From positions 1 to 64,000 of the forward strand of contig FR902206.1 in assembly GCA_000437855.1 (NCBI GenBank): 64,000 nt of DNA. The letters run 5' to 3'. The notes beneath the pieces were generated by a model. It was not told the origin of the DNA, did no database searches, and worked only from the letters and a program-made list of their open reading frames with translations. The position numbers were made by a program, and so were the translations under genes. Origin of the DNA: Clostridium sp. CAG:567. Its GTDB lineage: Bacteria; Bacillota; Clostridia; TANB77; CAG-508. This document shows, in pieces, positions 54,199-63,628 of this stretch. Each line of letters opens with the position of its first letter. Within the stretch, counting starts at the first letter, position 1.

Positions 54199-55482
54199 AT
54201 GAGTGTAAAAGTAGAAAACACAGAAAACAAAAATGAAGTAAAATTAAGTTTCGTAGTAGAAGCAGAAAAATTTGATGAAGCAATGAAAAAAGTATATGCT
54301 AAAACAGCTAAATACTTTACTATACCTGGATTTAGAAAAGGTAAAGCACCAATGAATATGGTAGAAAAACAATATGGAACAGAAATATTCCACGAAGATA
54401 CATTTAATGAACTAGTACCAGAAATTTATGAAACAGCAATTAAAGAAAATAATATTCAAGTTGTAAGCAATCCTGACATAGATATTACTCAAATTGGAAA
54501 AGGAAAAGACCTTATATTTACAGCAATAGTACAAATAAAACCAGAAGTAAAATTAGGAAAATATAAAGGTATAGAATTAAAGAAAATTGAGTATAATGTA
54601 TCTGATCATGATATTGAACATGAATTAGGACACATGGCAGAACATAATGCAAGATTAGTAAGCATAGAAGATAGACCTGTTGAAAAAGGAGACATAACAG
54701 TTATTGACTTTGAAGGTTCTATTGATGGTGTACCTTTTGAAGGTGGAAAAGCTGAAAAACATGAACTAGAAATTGGAAGCAATACATTTATTCCTGGATT
54801 TGAAGATCAAATAGTTGGAATGAAATTAGAAGAAGAAAAAGATATTACAGTTACATTCCCAGAAGATTATTTTTCTAAAGAACTAGCAGGAAAACCAGCT
54901 GTATTTAAAGTAAAATTACATGAAATTAAGAAAAAAGAGCTTCCAAAAATTGATGATGAGTTTGCAAAAGACGTTAGTGAATTCGAAACATTAGCTGAAT
55001 TAAAGAATAGTATTAAAGAAAGAATGCAAAAAGCAAACGAAGAAAAAGCTAAATATGAAATGGAAGATGCTGCGCTAAAAGCTGTTAGCGACAATGTAGA
55101 AATAGACATTCCATCTGGAATGATTGATGCTGAAATTGACAACATGATGAAAGACATTGAACAAAGATTACAATACCAAGGTTTAACATTAGCTCAATAT
55201 TTTACACTATCAGGAAAAACAGAAGCACAAGTTAGAGAAGAAATGAAAGAACAAGCTAAAAAAGCTGTTAAATCTAGATTAGTAATAGAAGCAATTATTA
55301 AAGCAGAAGACATAAAACCAGAAGAAAAAGAAGTTGAAGAAAAACTTAAAGAAATGGCTAAAAACTATGGCAAAACTGAAGAAGAAATGTCTAAAAATGA
55401 ATACATAAAAGAATATATTGAAAATAATATGAAAGTAGAAAAAGCAATAGAATTCATCGTTAACAATGCTAAAATAAAATAA
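54199..55482 (+). CDS. tig: Trigger factor
   Basis: This 427-residue ribosome-bound chaperone and peptidyl-prolyl isomerase carries the ribosome-binding signature GFRKGKAPMNMVEKQYG near residue 45. The FKBP-type domain is around residues 150-240 (VIDFEGSIDGVPFEGG, IPGFEDQIVGMK), and the C-terminal helical arms are complete. GAAAGGAAG precedes ATG. Order tig-clpP-clpX is the classical one. Confidence 0.96.
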   Translation: MSVKVENTENKNEVKLSFVVEAEKFDEAMKKVYAKTAKYFTIPGFRKGKAPMNMVEKQYGTEIFHEDTFNELVPEIYETAIKENNIQVVSNPDIDITQIGKGKDLIFTAIVQIKPEVKLGKYKGIELKKIEYNVSDHDIEHELGHMAEHNARLVSIEDRPVEKGDITVIDFEGSIDGVPFEGGKAEKHELEIGSNTFIPGFEDQIVGMKLEEEKDITVTFPEDYFSKELAGKPAVFKVKLHEIKKKELPKIDDEFAKDVSEFETLAELKNSIKERMQKANEEKAKYEMEDAALKAVSDNVEIDIPSGMIDAEIDNMMKDIEQRLQYQGLTLAQYFTLSGKTEAQVREEMKEQAKKAVKSRLVIEAIIKAEDIKPEEKEVEEKLKEMAKNYGKTEEEMSKNEYIKEYIENNMKVEKAIEFIVNNAKIK

Positions 55483-55528
55483 GTTTTAATTTAATTGATC
55501 AAAAGAGAAAGGTTGGTAATTAATAAAT

Positions 55529-56134
55529 ATGAAAGAACAAAATAGTTTAGTTCCTTATGTTATTGAACAAACAGCAAAAGGAGAAAGATCTTATGATATT
55601 TTCTCAAGACTTTTGAAAGATAGAATTATATTTTTAGGTGAAGACGTTAATCAAACTTCAGCAAGTTTAGTAATTGCACAATTATTATTTCTTGAATCAG
55701 AAGATCCAGACAAAGAAATTCACTTATACATAAATAGCCCAGGAGGATCTATTACTGACGGAATGGGAATTGTTGATACAATGAATTATATTAAATGTCC
55801 AGTTTCAACTATATGTATAGGTATGGCTGCAAGTATGGGAGCAGTTCTTTTAGCAGCAGGTGAAAAAGGAAAAAGATTTGCAACACCAAATGCAGAAATT
55901 CTAATTCATCAACCATTAATTGGTGGTGGCGGACTATCAGGACAAACAACAGAAATTAAAATACACGCAGACCACATGGTAAAAACAAGAGAAAAATTAA
56001 ATAAGTTCTTAAGCGAAAGAACAGGTCAACCATTAGATATAATTAATAAAGACACAGAAAGAGATAATTACATGACAGCAGAAGAAGCACTTAAATATGG
56101 ATTGATTGATGGCATTATGGAAAAAAGAATTTAA
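55529..56134 (+). CDS. clpP: ATP-dependent Clp protease proteolytic subunit
   Basis: This 201-residue serine protease has catalytic Ser in [12 protein letters not shown], His in [10 protein letters not shown], and Asp in [10 protein letters not shown]. The [12 protein letters not shown] oxyanion region is intact. It forms barrels fed by ClpX, which is next. GAAAGGTTGG is upstream. Confidence 0.97.
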   Translation: MKEQNSLVPYVIEQTAKGERSYDIFSRLLKDRIIFLGEDVNQTSASLVIAQLLFLESEDPDKEIHLYINSPGGSITDGMGIVDTMNYIKCPVSTICIGMAASMGAVLLAAGEKGKRFATPNAEILIHQPLIGGGGLSGQTTEIKIHADHMVKTREKLNKFLSERTGQPLDIINKDTERDNYMTAEEALKYGLIDGIMEKRI

Positions 56135-56169
56135 TTAAAAACAAAAAATGGAAAGGAAATTAGCTGAGA

Positions 56170-57480
56170 ATGACAAATAAAACTAAAGGCGTAAAATGTT
56201 CTTTTTGTGGTAAATCACAAGAAGCAGTAGGTAGAATTATTGCAGGACCTGGAGTATATATTTGTGATGAATGCATAAAAGTATGTAACAATATTTTAGA
56301 AGAAGAAATATATGAAGATGCAGAAATGACATACACAACTAAAGTCGAAGATAAACTACCAAAACCAGCTGAAATAAAAGAAGTTTTAGACTCGTATGTA
56401 ATTGGTCAAAATGAAGCTAAAAAAACGCTATCTGTTGCAGTATATAACCATTACAAAAGAATAAATCACCAAGAAGAATCTGATGATGTAGAATTGCAAA
56501 AAAGTAATGTTTTATTATTAGGACCTACAGGTTGTGGAAAGACTTTATTAGCACAAACACTAGCCAAAATATTACAAGTTCCATTTGCAATTGCAGACGC
56601 AACAACATTAACAGAAGCAGGTTATGTTGGTGAAGATGTCGAAAATATTTTACTAAAACTTATTCAAGCAGCTGACTATGACATAGAAAAAGCAGAAAAA
56701 GGAATTATATATATTGATGAAATAGATAAAATTTCTAGAAAATCTGAAAATCCTTCAATCACTAGAGATGTTAGTGGAGAGGGGGTGCAACAAGCTTTGC
56801 TAAAAATAGTAGAAGGAACTGTTGCATCAGTACCACCACAAGGTGGCAGAAAACACCCTCATCAAGAATTTATACAAATAAATACATCAAACATATTATT
56901 CATTTGTGGAGGAGCTTTTGAAGGACTTGAAAAAATAGTAAAAGATAGAATTGGTCAAAAATCAATAGGCTTTGGAGCTAAAATTGAAAGTAATAAAGAT
57001 ATAGATAAATATAAGGTATTTGAACAACTATTACCACAAGATTTGTTGAAGTTTGGTTTAATACCAGAGTTTGTTGGAAGATTACCAATTATAGCAACAT
57101 TGCAAGAATTAGACAGAGATGCCTTAATTGATATTGTTACAAAACCTAAAAATGCGTTAGTAAAGCAATACCAAAAATTGTTTAAGCTAGACAACGTTGA
57201 TTTAGAGTTTGAACAAGAAGCATTGAATTTAATAGTTGATAAAGCGATTGAAAGAAAAACAGGAGCAAGAGGTTTACGTTCTATTATAGAAGAAATTATG
57301 AGAGACATTATGTTTGAAATTCCTTCCAACCCTAAAATAGAAAAATGTATAATAACTGAAGAAACGGTTAGAAATGGAGAACCTCCTAAAATTATTATAA
57401 ATAATAATAGAGAGATTATTGAGCCTAAGACTGTTAAAGTTAAAAGACAGGCAACAACTAAAAAAATTGGAACCGCATAA
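56170..57480 (+). CDS. clpX: ATP-dependent Clp protease ATP-binding subunit ClpX
   Basis: This 436-residue AAA+ unfoldase has an N-terminal C4 zinc domain ([16 protein letters not shown]), Walker [23 protein letters not shown] pore loop, Walker [11 protein letters not shown], and a [11 protein letters not shown] sensor-2 end. Length is normal. The IGF-loop that docks on ClpP appears as IGFGAKI. It ends in a terminator. Confidence 0.97.
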   Translation: MTNKTKGVKCSFCGKSQEAVGRIIAGPGVYICDECIKVCNNILEEEIYEDAEMTYTTKVEDKLPKPAEIKEVLDSYVIGQNEAKKTLSVAVYNHYKRINHQEESDDVELQKSNVLLLGPTGCGKTLLAQTLAKILQVPFAIADATTLTEAGYVGEDVENILLKLIQAADYDIEKAEKGIIYIDEIDKISRKSENPSITRDVSGEGVQQALLKIVEGTVASVPPQGGRKHPHQEFIQINTSNILFICGGAFEGLEKIVKDRIGQKSIGFGAKIESNKDIDKYKVFEQLLPQDLLKFGLIPEFVGRLPIIATLQELDRDALIDIVTKPKNALVKQYQKLFKLDNVDLEFEQEALNLIVDKAIERKTGARGLRSIIEEIMRDIMFEIPSNPKIEKCIITEETVRNGEPPKIIINNNREIIEPKTVKVKRQATTKKIGTA

Positions 57481-57511
57481 AAAATGTCAAATATTTGTTT
57501 GACATTTTTTT
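57481..57511 (+). terminator. Terminator after clpX
   Basis: AAAATGTCAAA and TTTGACATTTT with a 6-nt loop and a T-run. Confidence 0.85.
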
Positions 57512-57544
57512 GTTTGTATGCTATTATATAAAAGAATACGAAAA

Positions 57545-57563
57545 ACTGGATATATTAACCAGT
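57545..57563. promoter_or_regulatory. Inverted repeat ACTGG-N9-CCAGT before lexA
   Basis: A perfect 5-bp dyad lies 31 bp upstream of the lexA start and just after a likely -10 (TATTATATAA near 57521). Its place suits an autoregulatory LexA operator, though it is not the Bacillus or Clostridium consensus. Confidence 0.4.
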
Positions 57564-57593
57564 GCAAGAGATAAAATAAGGAGTGATGTTATT

Positions 57594-58253
57594 TTGGCTA
57601 AAAAAAAGGACCCAATGTCAATTAATAAAAGAGAAAAAGCAATATTAAGATTTATTGAAAAACAAGTTGAAGAAAAGGGATATGCACCATCTGTAAGAGA
57701 AATAGGAAAAGCAGTTGGATTAAAATCAACAGCAACAGTACATGGGTATTTAGCAAAATTATCTGAAAAAGGATACATAAAAAAAGAAGACCAAAAAGGT
57801 AGAACTTTGCGCTTATTAAAAGGCGGAGATGGAGAACCAGTAAAAAAACATGAAGATAAAAATTATTATACTGGAAGAGAAATGGTTGATGTTCCTGTTA
57901 TTGGCAAAATAACAGCCGGAGAACCAATACTAGCAGTAGAAAATATTACAGATACATTTCCTATTCCAATTGATTTTGTTGGAAACAGTGAAAGTTTCAT
58001 GCTTACAGTTAGAGGAGAAAGCATGATAGAAGCAGGTATTTTAAATGGGGACTATATTTTAGTTAAAAAACAAAATACAGCTTTAAATGGAGAAATAGTT
58101 GTAGCATTAATAGGAGATGAAGCAACAGTAAAAACATTTTATAAAGAAAAAGATCATATAAGATTGCAACCACAAAATAGCACTATGGATCCAATAATTG
58201 TACCAACATGTGAAATTTTGGGAAAAGTTGCAGGAGTATTTAGAAAACTATAA
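57594..58253 (+). CDS. lexA: LexA repressor
   Basis: This 219-residue SOS repressor has an N-terminal winged helix (REKAILRFIEKQVEEKGYAPSVREIGKAVGL), the cleavage site Ala-Gly in KITAGEPIL, catalytic Ser in VRGESMIEAGI, and Lys in EATVKTFYKE. TTG 57594 is preferred, with AAGGAG 10 nt upstream; a longer upstream frame has no ribosome site. It represses DNA-damage genes and is cleaved with RecA. Confidence 0.93.
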   Translation: MAKKKDPMSINKREKAILRFIEKQVEEKGYAPSVREIGKAVGLKSTATVHGYLAKLSEKGYIKKEDQKGRTLRLLKGGDGEPVKKHEDKNYYTGREMVDVPVIGKITAGEPILAVENITDTFPIPIDFVGNSESFMLTVRGESMIEAGILNGDYILVKKQNTALNGEIVVALIGDEATVKTFYKEKDHIRLQPQNSTMDPIIVPTCEILGKVAGVFRKL

Positions 58254-58269
58254 ATGAAAGGGGTATAAT

Positions 58270-58791
58270 ATGAGCGATTATTTGTCAATATGGATATATA
58301 ATAGTAGACCTAGAGTAAAAGTACTTTTATGCTATGTATTACTGTTTTTAATAGTGTTTGTATTTTCAAATATAATGATATATTTATATACTAAATCATT
58401 ATATAAACCTATGGAAAAATATGAAGTGAATATAGAAACACCTCAAGTAACAGTTAATGTAGCAGAAGCAACAAACGTAAACGGTAATGTAAAAGGAACT
58501 ATTAAAAATACTACAGAAGAAAGAGTTACAGATAAATACTTAAGATTTGACTTTTATACGCCAAGAGATGTTAATATAGGAACAAAATATTTGAAAATAG
58601 ATAGTTTAGAGGTTGGAGAAGAAAAACAATTTGAACTTGGATTTAAATATGATAATGTAAGTTCAGTAAAAATTACAGTTGCAGGTAACGATGATGTATT
58701 AAAAGCTACACCTGAAGAATTAGAAATAACTCCACCATTTGGTCCAGCCGGAATATTACAATTGGTATTTTTAGGAAGGTTATTTGTATAA
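58270..58791 (+). CDS. Single-pass membrane protein with extracellular beta domain
   Basis: This 173-residue protein has a short cytoplasmic start, one membrane helix (VLLCYVLLFLIVFVFSNIMIYLY), and an outer domain (VTVNVAEATNVNGNVKGTIKN, FDFYTPRDVNIGTKY, VSSVKITVAG) like FxLYD or small Ig-like folds. It ends with a second hydrophobic stretch, PAGILQLVFLGRLFV. The function is unknown. It lies 16 bp after lexA and may share its control. Confidence 0.65.
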   Translation: MSDYLSIWIYNSRPRVKVLLCYVLLFLIVFVFSNIMIYLYTKSLYKPMEKYEVNIETPQVTVNVAEATNVNGNVKGTIKNTTEERVTDKYLRFDFYTPRDVNIGTKYLKIDSLEVGEEKQFELGFKYDNVSSVKITVAGNDDVLKATPEELEITPPFGPAGILQLVFLGRLFV

Positions 58792-58810
58792 AATAATAAA
58801 ATCAAGGTAA

Positions 58811-58842
58811 AATAGAGTATAAGATTATACTCTATTTTTTTA
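58811..58842 (+). terminator. Terminator of lexA operon
   Basis: AATAGAGTATAA and TTATACTCTATT, then TTTTT. Confidence 0.88.
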
Positions 58843-58865
58843 TTTAAAAAATATTAAAAAATACA

Positions 58866-58894
58866 TTGCTATTTTAAATGCTTTGTAATATAAT
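58866..58894 (+). promoter_or_regulatory. Promoter of mreB
   Basis: TTGCTA at 58866 and TATAAT at 58889 with 17-bp spacing, about 55 bp before the start. Confidence 0.65.
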
Positions 58895-58948
58895 TGTAAC
58901 AGAATTGTAATAAAAACGAAATGTGCTTTGTCGAAAGGAAAGATTTAA

Positions 58949-59953
58949 ATGTTTAAGTATGGACAAGATATAGGAATAGATTTAGGTACAGCAACAGTTA
59001 TTGCCTATGCTAAAGGTAAAGGGATAGTATTAAGAGAACCATCTGTAGTTGCAGTTGATAACAACACAGGAGAAGTATTGGCAGTAGGAAAAGAAGCAAG
59101 ACGAATGCTTGGAAGAACACCAGGAAATATAGTTGCTACAAGACCATTAAGAGATGGTGTAATCTCTAATTACACTGTAACAGAAAAAATGCTTAAATAT
59201 TTTATAAATAGAGTATGTGGAAAATTTATATTTGCACCAAGAATTATGATTTGCATACCATCAAAAGTAACTGAAGTAGAGAAAAAAGCTGTTATAGATG
59301 CTGCATCACAAGCAGGAGCTAGAAAAGTTTATCTAATAGAAGAGCCAATTGCAGCTGCAATTGGAGCAGGACTTGATATATCTAAACCATGTGGAAATAT
59401 GGTTGTTGATATTGGTGGAGGAACAACTGATATTGCTGTTATATCTTTAGGAGGATCAGTAGTAAGCAGTTCTATTAAGGTTGCAGGAGATAAGTTTGAT
59501 GAAGCAATAGTTAAATATATAAAGAAAAAGTACAATATAGTTATAGGTGAAAGAACAGCAGAAGATTTAAAGATTAATATAGGATGTGTATATCCAAAAA
59601 TTCAAGATATGGAAATGGACATAAGAGGAAGAGATTTAGCTACAGGACTTCCAAAAACAATAACAGTTCGTTCAAGCGAAATGTTAGAAGCTTTAATAGA
59701 ACCTGCAATGATGGTGGTTGATGCCGTACATAGTGTGCTAGAAAAAACACCTCCAGAATTGTCTGCTGATATTAGCGATAGAGGAATATATATGACAGGT
59801 GGAGGATGCTTAATTGATGGACTAGATAAGTTGTTACAAGAAAAAACAGGAATTAATGTAATGATTGCACAAGATGCTGTATCATGTGTAGCTTTAGGAA
59901 CAGGTAAAGCTTTAGATAATTTAGATGCTTTAGACGGAAAAAGAAGAAAATAA
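58949..59953 (+). CDS. mreB: Rod-shape determining protein MreB/Mbl
   Basis: This 334-residue bacterial actin homologue has phosphate-1 GIDLGTATVIAYAKG, VIDAASQAGARKVYLIEEPIAAAIGAG, phosphate-2 VVDIGGGTTDIAVISLGG, and the adenosine motif MTGGGCLIDGLD. It guides cell-wall synthesis. There is no mreCD behind it; it is a single gene between terminators, which fits an Mbl-type paralogue. Confidence 0.92.
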   Translation: MFKYGQDIGIDLGTATVIAYAKGKGIVLREPSVVAVDNNTGEVLAVGKEARRMLGRTPGNIVATRPLRDGVISNYTVTEKMLKYFINRVCGKFIFAPRIMICIPSKVTEVEKKAVIDAASQAGARKVYLIEEPIAAAIGAGLDISKPCGNMVVDIGGGTTDIAVISLGGSVVSSSIKVAGDKFDEAIVKYIKKKYNIVIGERTAEDLKINIGCVYPKIQDMEMDIRGRDLATGLPKTITVRSSEMLEALIEPAMMVVDAVHSVLEKTPPELSADISDRGIYMTGGGCLIDGLDKLLQEKTGINVMIAQDAVSCVALGTGKALDNLDALDGKRRK

Positions 59954-59955
59954 TA

Positions 59956-59986
59956 AAAAAACATAGTGGCAAACACTATGTTTTTA
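59956..59986. terminator. Terminator of mreB
   Basis: AAAAACATAGTG and CACTATGTTTTT around a 6-nt loop with T-run. Confidence 0.88.
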
Positions 59987-60006
59987 TTTTGCTTGTAACT
60001 AAAAAC

Positions 60007-60035
60007 TTGCAAAATTTAAAATAAAAATGTATAAT
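60007..60035 (+). promoter_or_regulatory. Promoter of acyl-CoA synthetase gene
   Basis: TTGCAA at 60007 and TATAAT at 60030 spaced 17 bp. Confidence 0.65.
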
Positions 60036-60094
60036 AGTTTTATTGTAAAAGCTATTTTATGAGACTTTAATATATATTATGGGAGTGAAATAAA

Positions 60095-61957
60095 ATGAGA
60101 GGATTAAGAGATTTTAAAGTTCCAGACTTCAAATTTCCAAAATTTAAAATGAGAGATATATCAGAAATTGAAGAAATGAATATGAGTAATGAAGAAATAG
60201 AAAAACAAAAGGAAGAAAGAAAAAAAGATAAGAAAGAATATGTGGCAACAAATTATTCTGATATAAAGGAAATATTTGAATATGCAATAAAAAAGTATTC
60301 AGATAAAGAATTTATACTTGAAAAATTTGATCCAAAAGGCAAATACGAAGAAATTACATATAAAAAATTTGGAGAAGATGTTAAAAGTTTTGGTACAGCA
60401 ATAAATAAAGTATTGGAATTAAATGAAAAACCAAGAATTATGATATTGAGTGAAACAACTTACGATTGGTATGTATCTTATGTTACTTCACTTTGCATTG
60501 ATGCAATTGCAATCCCAACAGATAAAGAACTACCAGAAAACGAATTAGAAAATGTAGTAGGAAGATCTAAAGCTAATATTATTATATATTCAGAAAAGAA
60601 AGCAGACTCTGTAAAAAAACTAATAGAAAAATTCCCTAACGTAAAATATTTTATAAAAATGTATTCAGATGAAGATATAAAAGATAGAAATGTAGGAATG
60701 CAATATCTTATAAATGAAGGAATGAAATTTATTAATTCAGGAGACAAAAGCTTTGAAAATATTAAAATAAATCCGGATGAATTTAAGGTATTACTATTTA
60801 CATCTGGAACTACATCAAGTGCTAAAGGAGTTATGCTAACAAGCCGTAACTTGGCAGAAAATATAAATGCAGCTACAGCTTATGCAAAGGTTTATCCAGA
60901 AGACAGATTCTTTTCAGTATTGCCTTTACATCATACTTATGAATCAACTATTGGATTTTTACTTCCAATGGCATGGGGATGTTCAATAGCAGTTTGTCAG
61001 GGATTAAAACATATAGTTCCTAATATGTTGGAAACAAAGCCAACAGTTTTAATATCAGTTCCTTTATTGATTGAAAACTTATACAAAAAAATAAATGCAA
61101 GTATAAAAAAAGCAAATAAAGATGGATTGGTAAATTCAATGATACATGTGACAAATGCATTAAAGGTGGTAGGAGTAGATATAAAACGCAAAGTATTTTC
61201 AGACATTTATGAAAATTTAGGAGGAAACTTAAGATTTATAGTGTCTGCAGCAGCTCCAATAGATGCAAAAGTAGGAAAATGGGTAGAGGATATAGGAATA
61301 ATATTCCTACAAGGATATGGACTAACAGAAACAGCTCCAATTGCAGCTTTGACACCAGAATATCAAACTAAAGTTGGCTCAGCAGGTAAAGCAATACCAA
61401 AAGGAAAAATAAAAATTGAAGATCCAAACGAAAATGGAGAAGGTGAAGTACTTATAAAAACACCTACATTAATGCTTGGATATTATGAAGATGAAGAAGC
61501 AACCAAAAGTGTTATTGAAGAAATAAATGGAGAAAGATGGTTTCATTCTGGAGATATAGGTTATTTAGATAAAGATGGATTCTTATACATAACAGGAAGA
61601 AGCAAAAATGTAATTGTTACTCAAAATGGAAAAAATATTTATCCAGAAGAAATAGAATTACTATTATCTCATGTACCAGAAATAAAAGAATGTATGGTAT
61701 ATGGTAAAGAAGACGAAAAAGATAAAAGTAATAAAGAACTTATTGTTTCTGTAAAGGTTATACCTAACTTTGAAAAAATAGGAAAAGACTTAACTGATGA
61801 ACAAATTAGAGAAATTATTTGGCCTAAAATAAAAGAGGTAAATAAAAAGCTAACTTCATATAAAGCAATAAAAAATCTTGAAATTAAACATGATGAATTT
61901 GAAAAAACTACTACAATGAAAATTAAAAGATATGCAGAAATAAAAAAGAATAAATAA
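60095..61957 (+). CDS. AMP-dependent long-chain acyl-CoA synthetase-like enzyme
   Basis: This 620-residue ANL adenylating enzyme has an N-terminal ~75-residue charged extension. P-loop LLFTSGTTSSAKGVML, A5 QGYGLTETAPI, A7 WFHSGDIGYLD, A8 ITGRSKNVIVTQNGKNIYPEEIE. A KIKR end supplies the A10 Lys. It resembles FadD15-like long-chain fatty acid-CoA ligases. GGGAGTG precedes the ATG. The substrate is inferred from family, not from the sequence. It is transcribed alone. Confidence 0.88.
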   Translation: MRGLRDFKVPDFKFPKFKMRDISEIEEMNMSNEEIEKQKEERKKDKKEYVATNYSDIKEIFEYAIKKYSDKEFILEKFDPKGKYEEITYKKFGEDVKSFGTAINKVLELNEKPRIMILSETTYDWYVSYVTSLCIDAIAIPTDKELPENELENVVGRSKANIIIYSEKKADSVKKLIEKFPNVKYFIKMYSDEDIKDRNVGMQYLINEGMKFINSGDKSFENIKINPDEFKVLLFTSGTTSSAKGVMLTSRNLAENINAATAYAKVYPEDRFFSVLPLHHTYESTIGFLLPMAWGCSIAVCQGLKHIVPNMLETKPTVLISVPLLIENLYKKINASIKKANKDGLVNSMIHVTNALKVVGVDIKRKVFSDIYENLGGNLRFIVSAAAPIDAKVGKWVEDIGIIFLQGYGLTETAPIAALTPEYQTKVGSAGKAIPKGKIKIEDPNENGEGEVLIKTPTLMLGYYEDEEATKSVIEEINGERWFHSGDIGYLDKDGFLYITGRSKNVIVTQNGKNIYPEEIELLLSHVPEIKECMVYGKEDEKDKSNKELIVSVKVIPNFEKIGKDLTDEQIREIIWPKIKEVNKKLTSYKAIKNLEIKHDEFEKTTTMKIKRYAEIKKNK

Positions 61958-62090
61958 TATAATAATTAGAAAAAATGAATGAAGAAGCGCTACAAAAAAA
62001 TACATTTTATTACAAAATATCCTTGACTTTGCAAAAATGTTGTAATAAAATCGTTATAGAAAAGAAAAAAGAAAAAAAGATGAAGTCCTA

Positions 62091-62119
62091 TTGTGGTTTT
62101 TTATAATTCAGTATATAAT
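62091..62119 (+). promoter_or_regulatory. Promoter of the 280-residue unknown gene
   Basis: TTGTGG at 62091 and TATAAT at 62114 with 17-bp spacing, 47 bp before the start codon. Confidence 0.5.
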
Positions 62120-62166
62120 AGTAACGCATAGGAAAAATAACATAGGATAAAGGAGGGAAGTTTACG

Positions 62167-63009
62167 ATGTCTAGATCTGGCATAGTAAACGTGAGAATGG
62201 TTATCACGGAAGAAAAAATATTATCAAATATGGATAAAGTACAAAAACTAATAAATCCTAACAGCAAAAAGCAAATTGTACAATTAGAAGAAGATGCTTT
62301 TTTCAAGGATTTAATAGAATCTATAAAAACCTATTTAATTGAGTATCCAAAAAAGAAAAACTTTCCTAAAGCAGTATATAAAGCTGCTTATGAGTTAGTT
62401 GAATATGCAACAAATCAATTTGAAGAAAACACAAAAAAAATAGAAGAATTAATTCGTCAAAGAGAAAAAAATATTGCATTAGCTAATAAATTAAGGGAAA
62501 CATTAGAAATAGTACAAAATAAAGAAGAAAACTGGAAAGAAGCTGTAAAAAGTGTTTCAAGAGATTTTCCAGAAGATATAATTGATACATTAAGTTTAAT
62601 AGGTAGAACAAAATCAACAAAATCACAAAATTATCAAGATGCAGTAAAACTAATAAATGCAAGAATTGTTAATCTAGAATCAAACTTACATATAGAAATA
62701 GATATGGAAAGAATAGAAGATAGATCAAAAGCTTTAAGCTACATTGGAATTGAAATAGCAGATGCATTAAAATTGATACCAACTCCACAAGATGATAGCA
62801 ATGAAGTTGAAGCAATACTAAATGAAATAAAAGAAGAAACTCCAGAAGAAAAGACATACTTTGAACAAACAAGAGTAGAAGTAAAACCATCTTTATGGCA
62901 AAGAATTAAAAATAGCAAGATTGTAAGAGCAATAAGCTATGCAATGAAGATTAAAGTTGTACTTCAAGTACCAGCACTTCCAGAGGGAAGAGGAGAACAA
63001 CATAACTAA
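62167..63009 (+). CDS. Hypothetical helical protein
   Basis: I do not recognise this 280-residue protein. It is rich in Glu, Lys and Ile and mostly helical, with a likely coiled segment at residues ~80-120 (YATNQFEENTKKIEELIRQR). There is no signal peptide. The last 40 residues change character (LWQRIKNSKIVRAISYAMKI), giving a basic amphipathic helix that could touch a membrane, and end with a short PALPEGRGEQ tail. AAGGAGGGAAG is a strong ribosome site. It is monocistronic, ended by a hairpin. Confidence 0.7.
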   Translation: MSRSGIVNVRMVITEEKILSNMDKVQKLINPNSKKQIVQLEEDAFFKDLIESIKTYLIEYPKKKNFPKAVYKAAYELVEYATNQFEENTKKIEELIRQREKNIALANKLRETLEIVQNKEENWKEAVKSVSRDFPEDIIDTLSLIGRTKSTKSQNYQDAVKLINARIVNLESNLHIEIDMERIEDRSKALSYIGIEIADALKLIPTPQDDSNEVEAILNEIKEETPEEKTYFEQTRVEVKPSLWQRIKNSKIVRAISYAMKIKVVLQVPALPEGRGEQHN

Positions 63010-63019
63010 TGATATATTG

Positions 63020-63053
63020 TTAAAGTGGTTAGATAAAATCTAACTACTTTAAT
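63020..63053. terminator. Terminator of the 280-residue gene
   Basis: TTAAAGTGGTTAGAT pairs with ATCTAACTACTTTAA with one mismatch. Confidence 0.75.
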
Positions 63054-63090
63054 TGTATAATCAAAAAATAAAAAAATATAAACAAAACTA

Positions 63091-63119
63091 TTGACAATTT
63101 AATAAAAATGTTTTATACT
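63091..63119 (+). promoter_or_regulatory. Promoter of the tRNA-Met/tRNA-Tyr operon
   Basis: TTGACA at 63091 and TATACT at 63114, spacing 17, 18 bp before the first tRNA. Confidence 0.8.
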
Positions 63120-63137
63120 TAAACCTGCATTGGAAAT

Positions 63138-63214
63138 CCGCCATTAGCTCAGTTGGTCAGAGCAACCGGCTCATAACCGGTGGGTCCTAGGTTCGAATCC
63201 TAGATGGCGGACCA
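63138..63214 (+). tRNA. tRNA with CAT anticodon (elongator Met, possibly Ile2)
   Basis: The cloverleaf is complete with acceptor CCGCCAT/ATGGCGG, anticodon arm ACCGG-CTCATAA-CCGGT, T-arm CTAGGTTCGAATCCTAG and encoded CCA. C1 pairs with G72 and the anticodon stem lacks GGG/CCC, so it is not the initiator. Elongator Met is most likely; lysidine-modified Ile2 cannot be ruled out. Confidence 0.9.
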
Positions 63215-63253
63215 TACTTTAATTATTTAAAGTATAAAAATTTAATAATATTT

Positions 63254-63560
63254 GGGCAGATGGCCGAGTGGCTAAAGGCGGCAGACTGTAGACTTTGGTT
63301 CAAACAAAGAATCAGAAATTGCAGCTCATACAAGTGATTGTATGATGAAAACCGGGCTAATTCGGGGAAGTCTTAACAGGTTAAGCTGATGATAATCCCG
63401 AGCTAGAAAGAAATTTCGAGTGTAGAGACTTTATACCTGGTATCTTATCAAGATAAAGAGAAAGTCCAGACTACAAACATTTCGATGGTAGTGAAAACTA
63501 TAGTAGTAAGAAATCTGTTCTCGTACGAGTACGATGGTTCGAATCCATCTCTGCCCACCA
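63254..63560 (+). tRNA. tRNA-Tyr (anticodon GTA), interrupted by a group I intron
   Basis: Exon 1 (63254-63289) ends GGCAGACTGT and exon 2 (63511-63560) begins AAATCTGTTC. Joined they give an 86-nt tRNA with acceptor GGGCAGA/TCTGCCC, anticodon arm CAGA-CTGTAAA-TCTG, a long variable arm TCTCGTACGAG as in bacterial Tyr tRNAs, a normal T-arm, and CCA. The break falls between the second and third anticodon bases (GT/A). It follows tRNA-Met in the same transcript. Confidence 0.92.
63290..63510 (+). ncRNA. Group I intron inside the tRNA-Tyr anticodon
   Basis: The ~221-nt insert ends in G, and exon 1 ends in U. P1 is visible: exon CUGU plus AG pairs with UUGCAG (63319-63324), placing the U-G wobble at the splice site. 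P2 is CATACAA/TTGTATG at 63327-63344. The core has TTCGGGGAAG and TAATCCCGAGCTAG (P4 side), GTGTAGAGACTTT and AAAGTCCAGACTAC (P7). No reading frame fits inside, so the ribozyme has no internal endonuclease. Exact splice points are inferred from the restored tRNA. Confidence 0.88.
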
Positions 63561-63588
63561 AAAACAAGTTTTTCAACTTGTTTTTAAA
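63561..63588 (+). terminator. Terminator after tRNA-Tyr
   Basis: AAAACAAGTT and AACTTGTTTT around a 4-nt loop, then TTT. It separates the tRNAs from the endonuclease-like gene. Confidence 0.8.
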
Positions 63589-63628
63589 AGCATAATAATG
63601 CAAACAAATATTCTACACAGGAGAAGGT

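Noticed and set aside
57495..57593. Extended LexA N-terminus
   Set aside because: The extra 33 codons cover the clpX terminator and promoter region and have no ribosome site.
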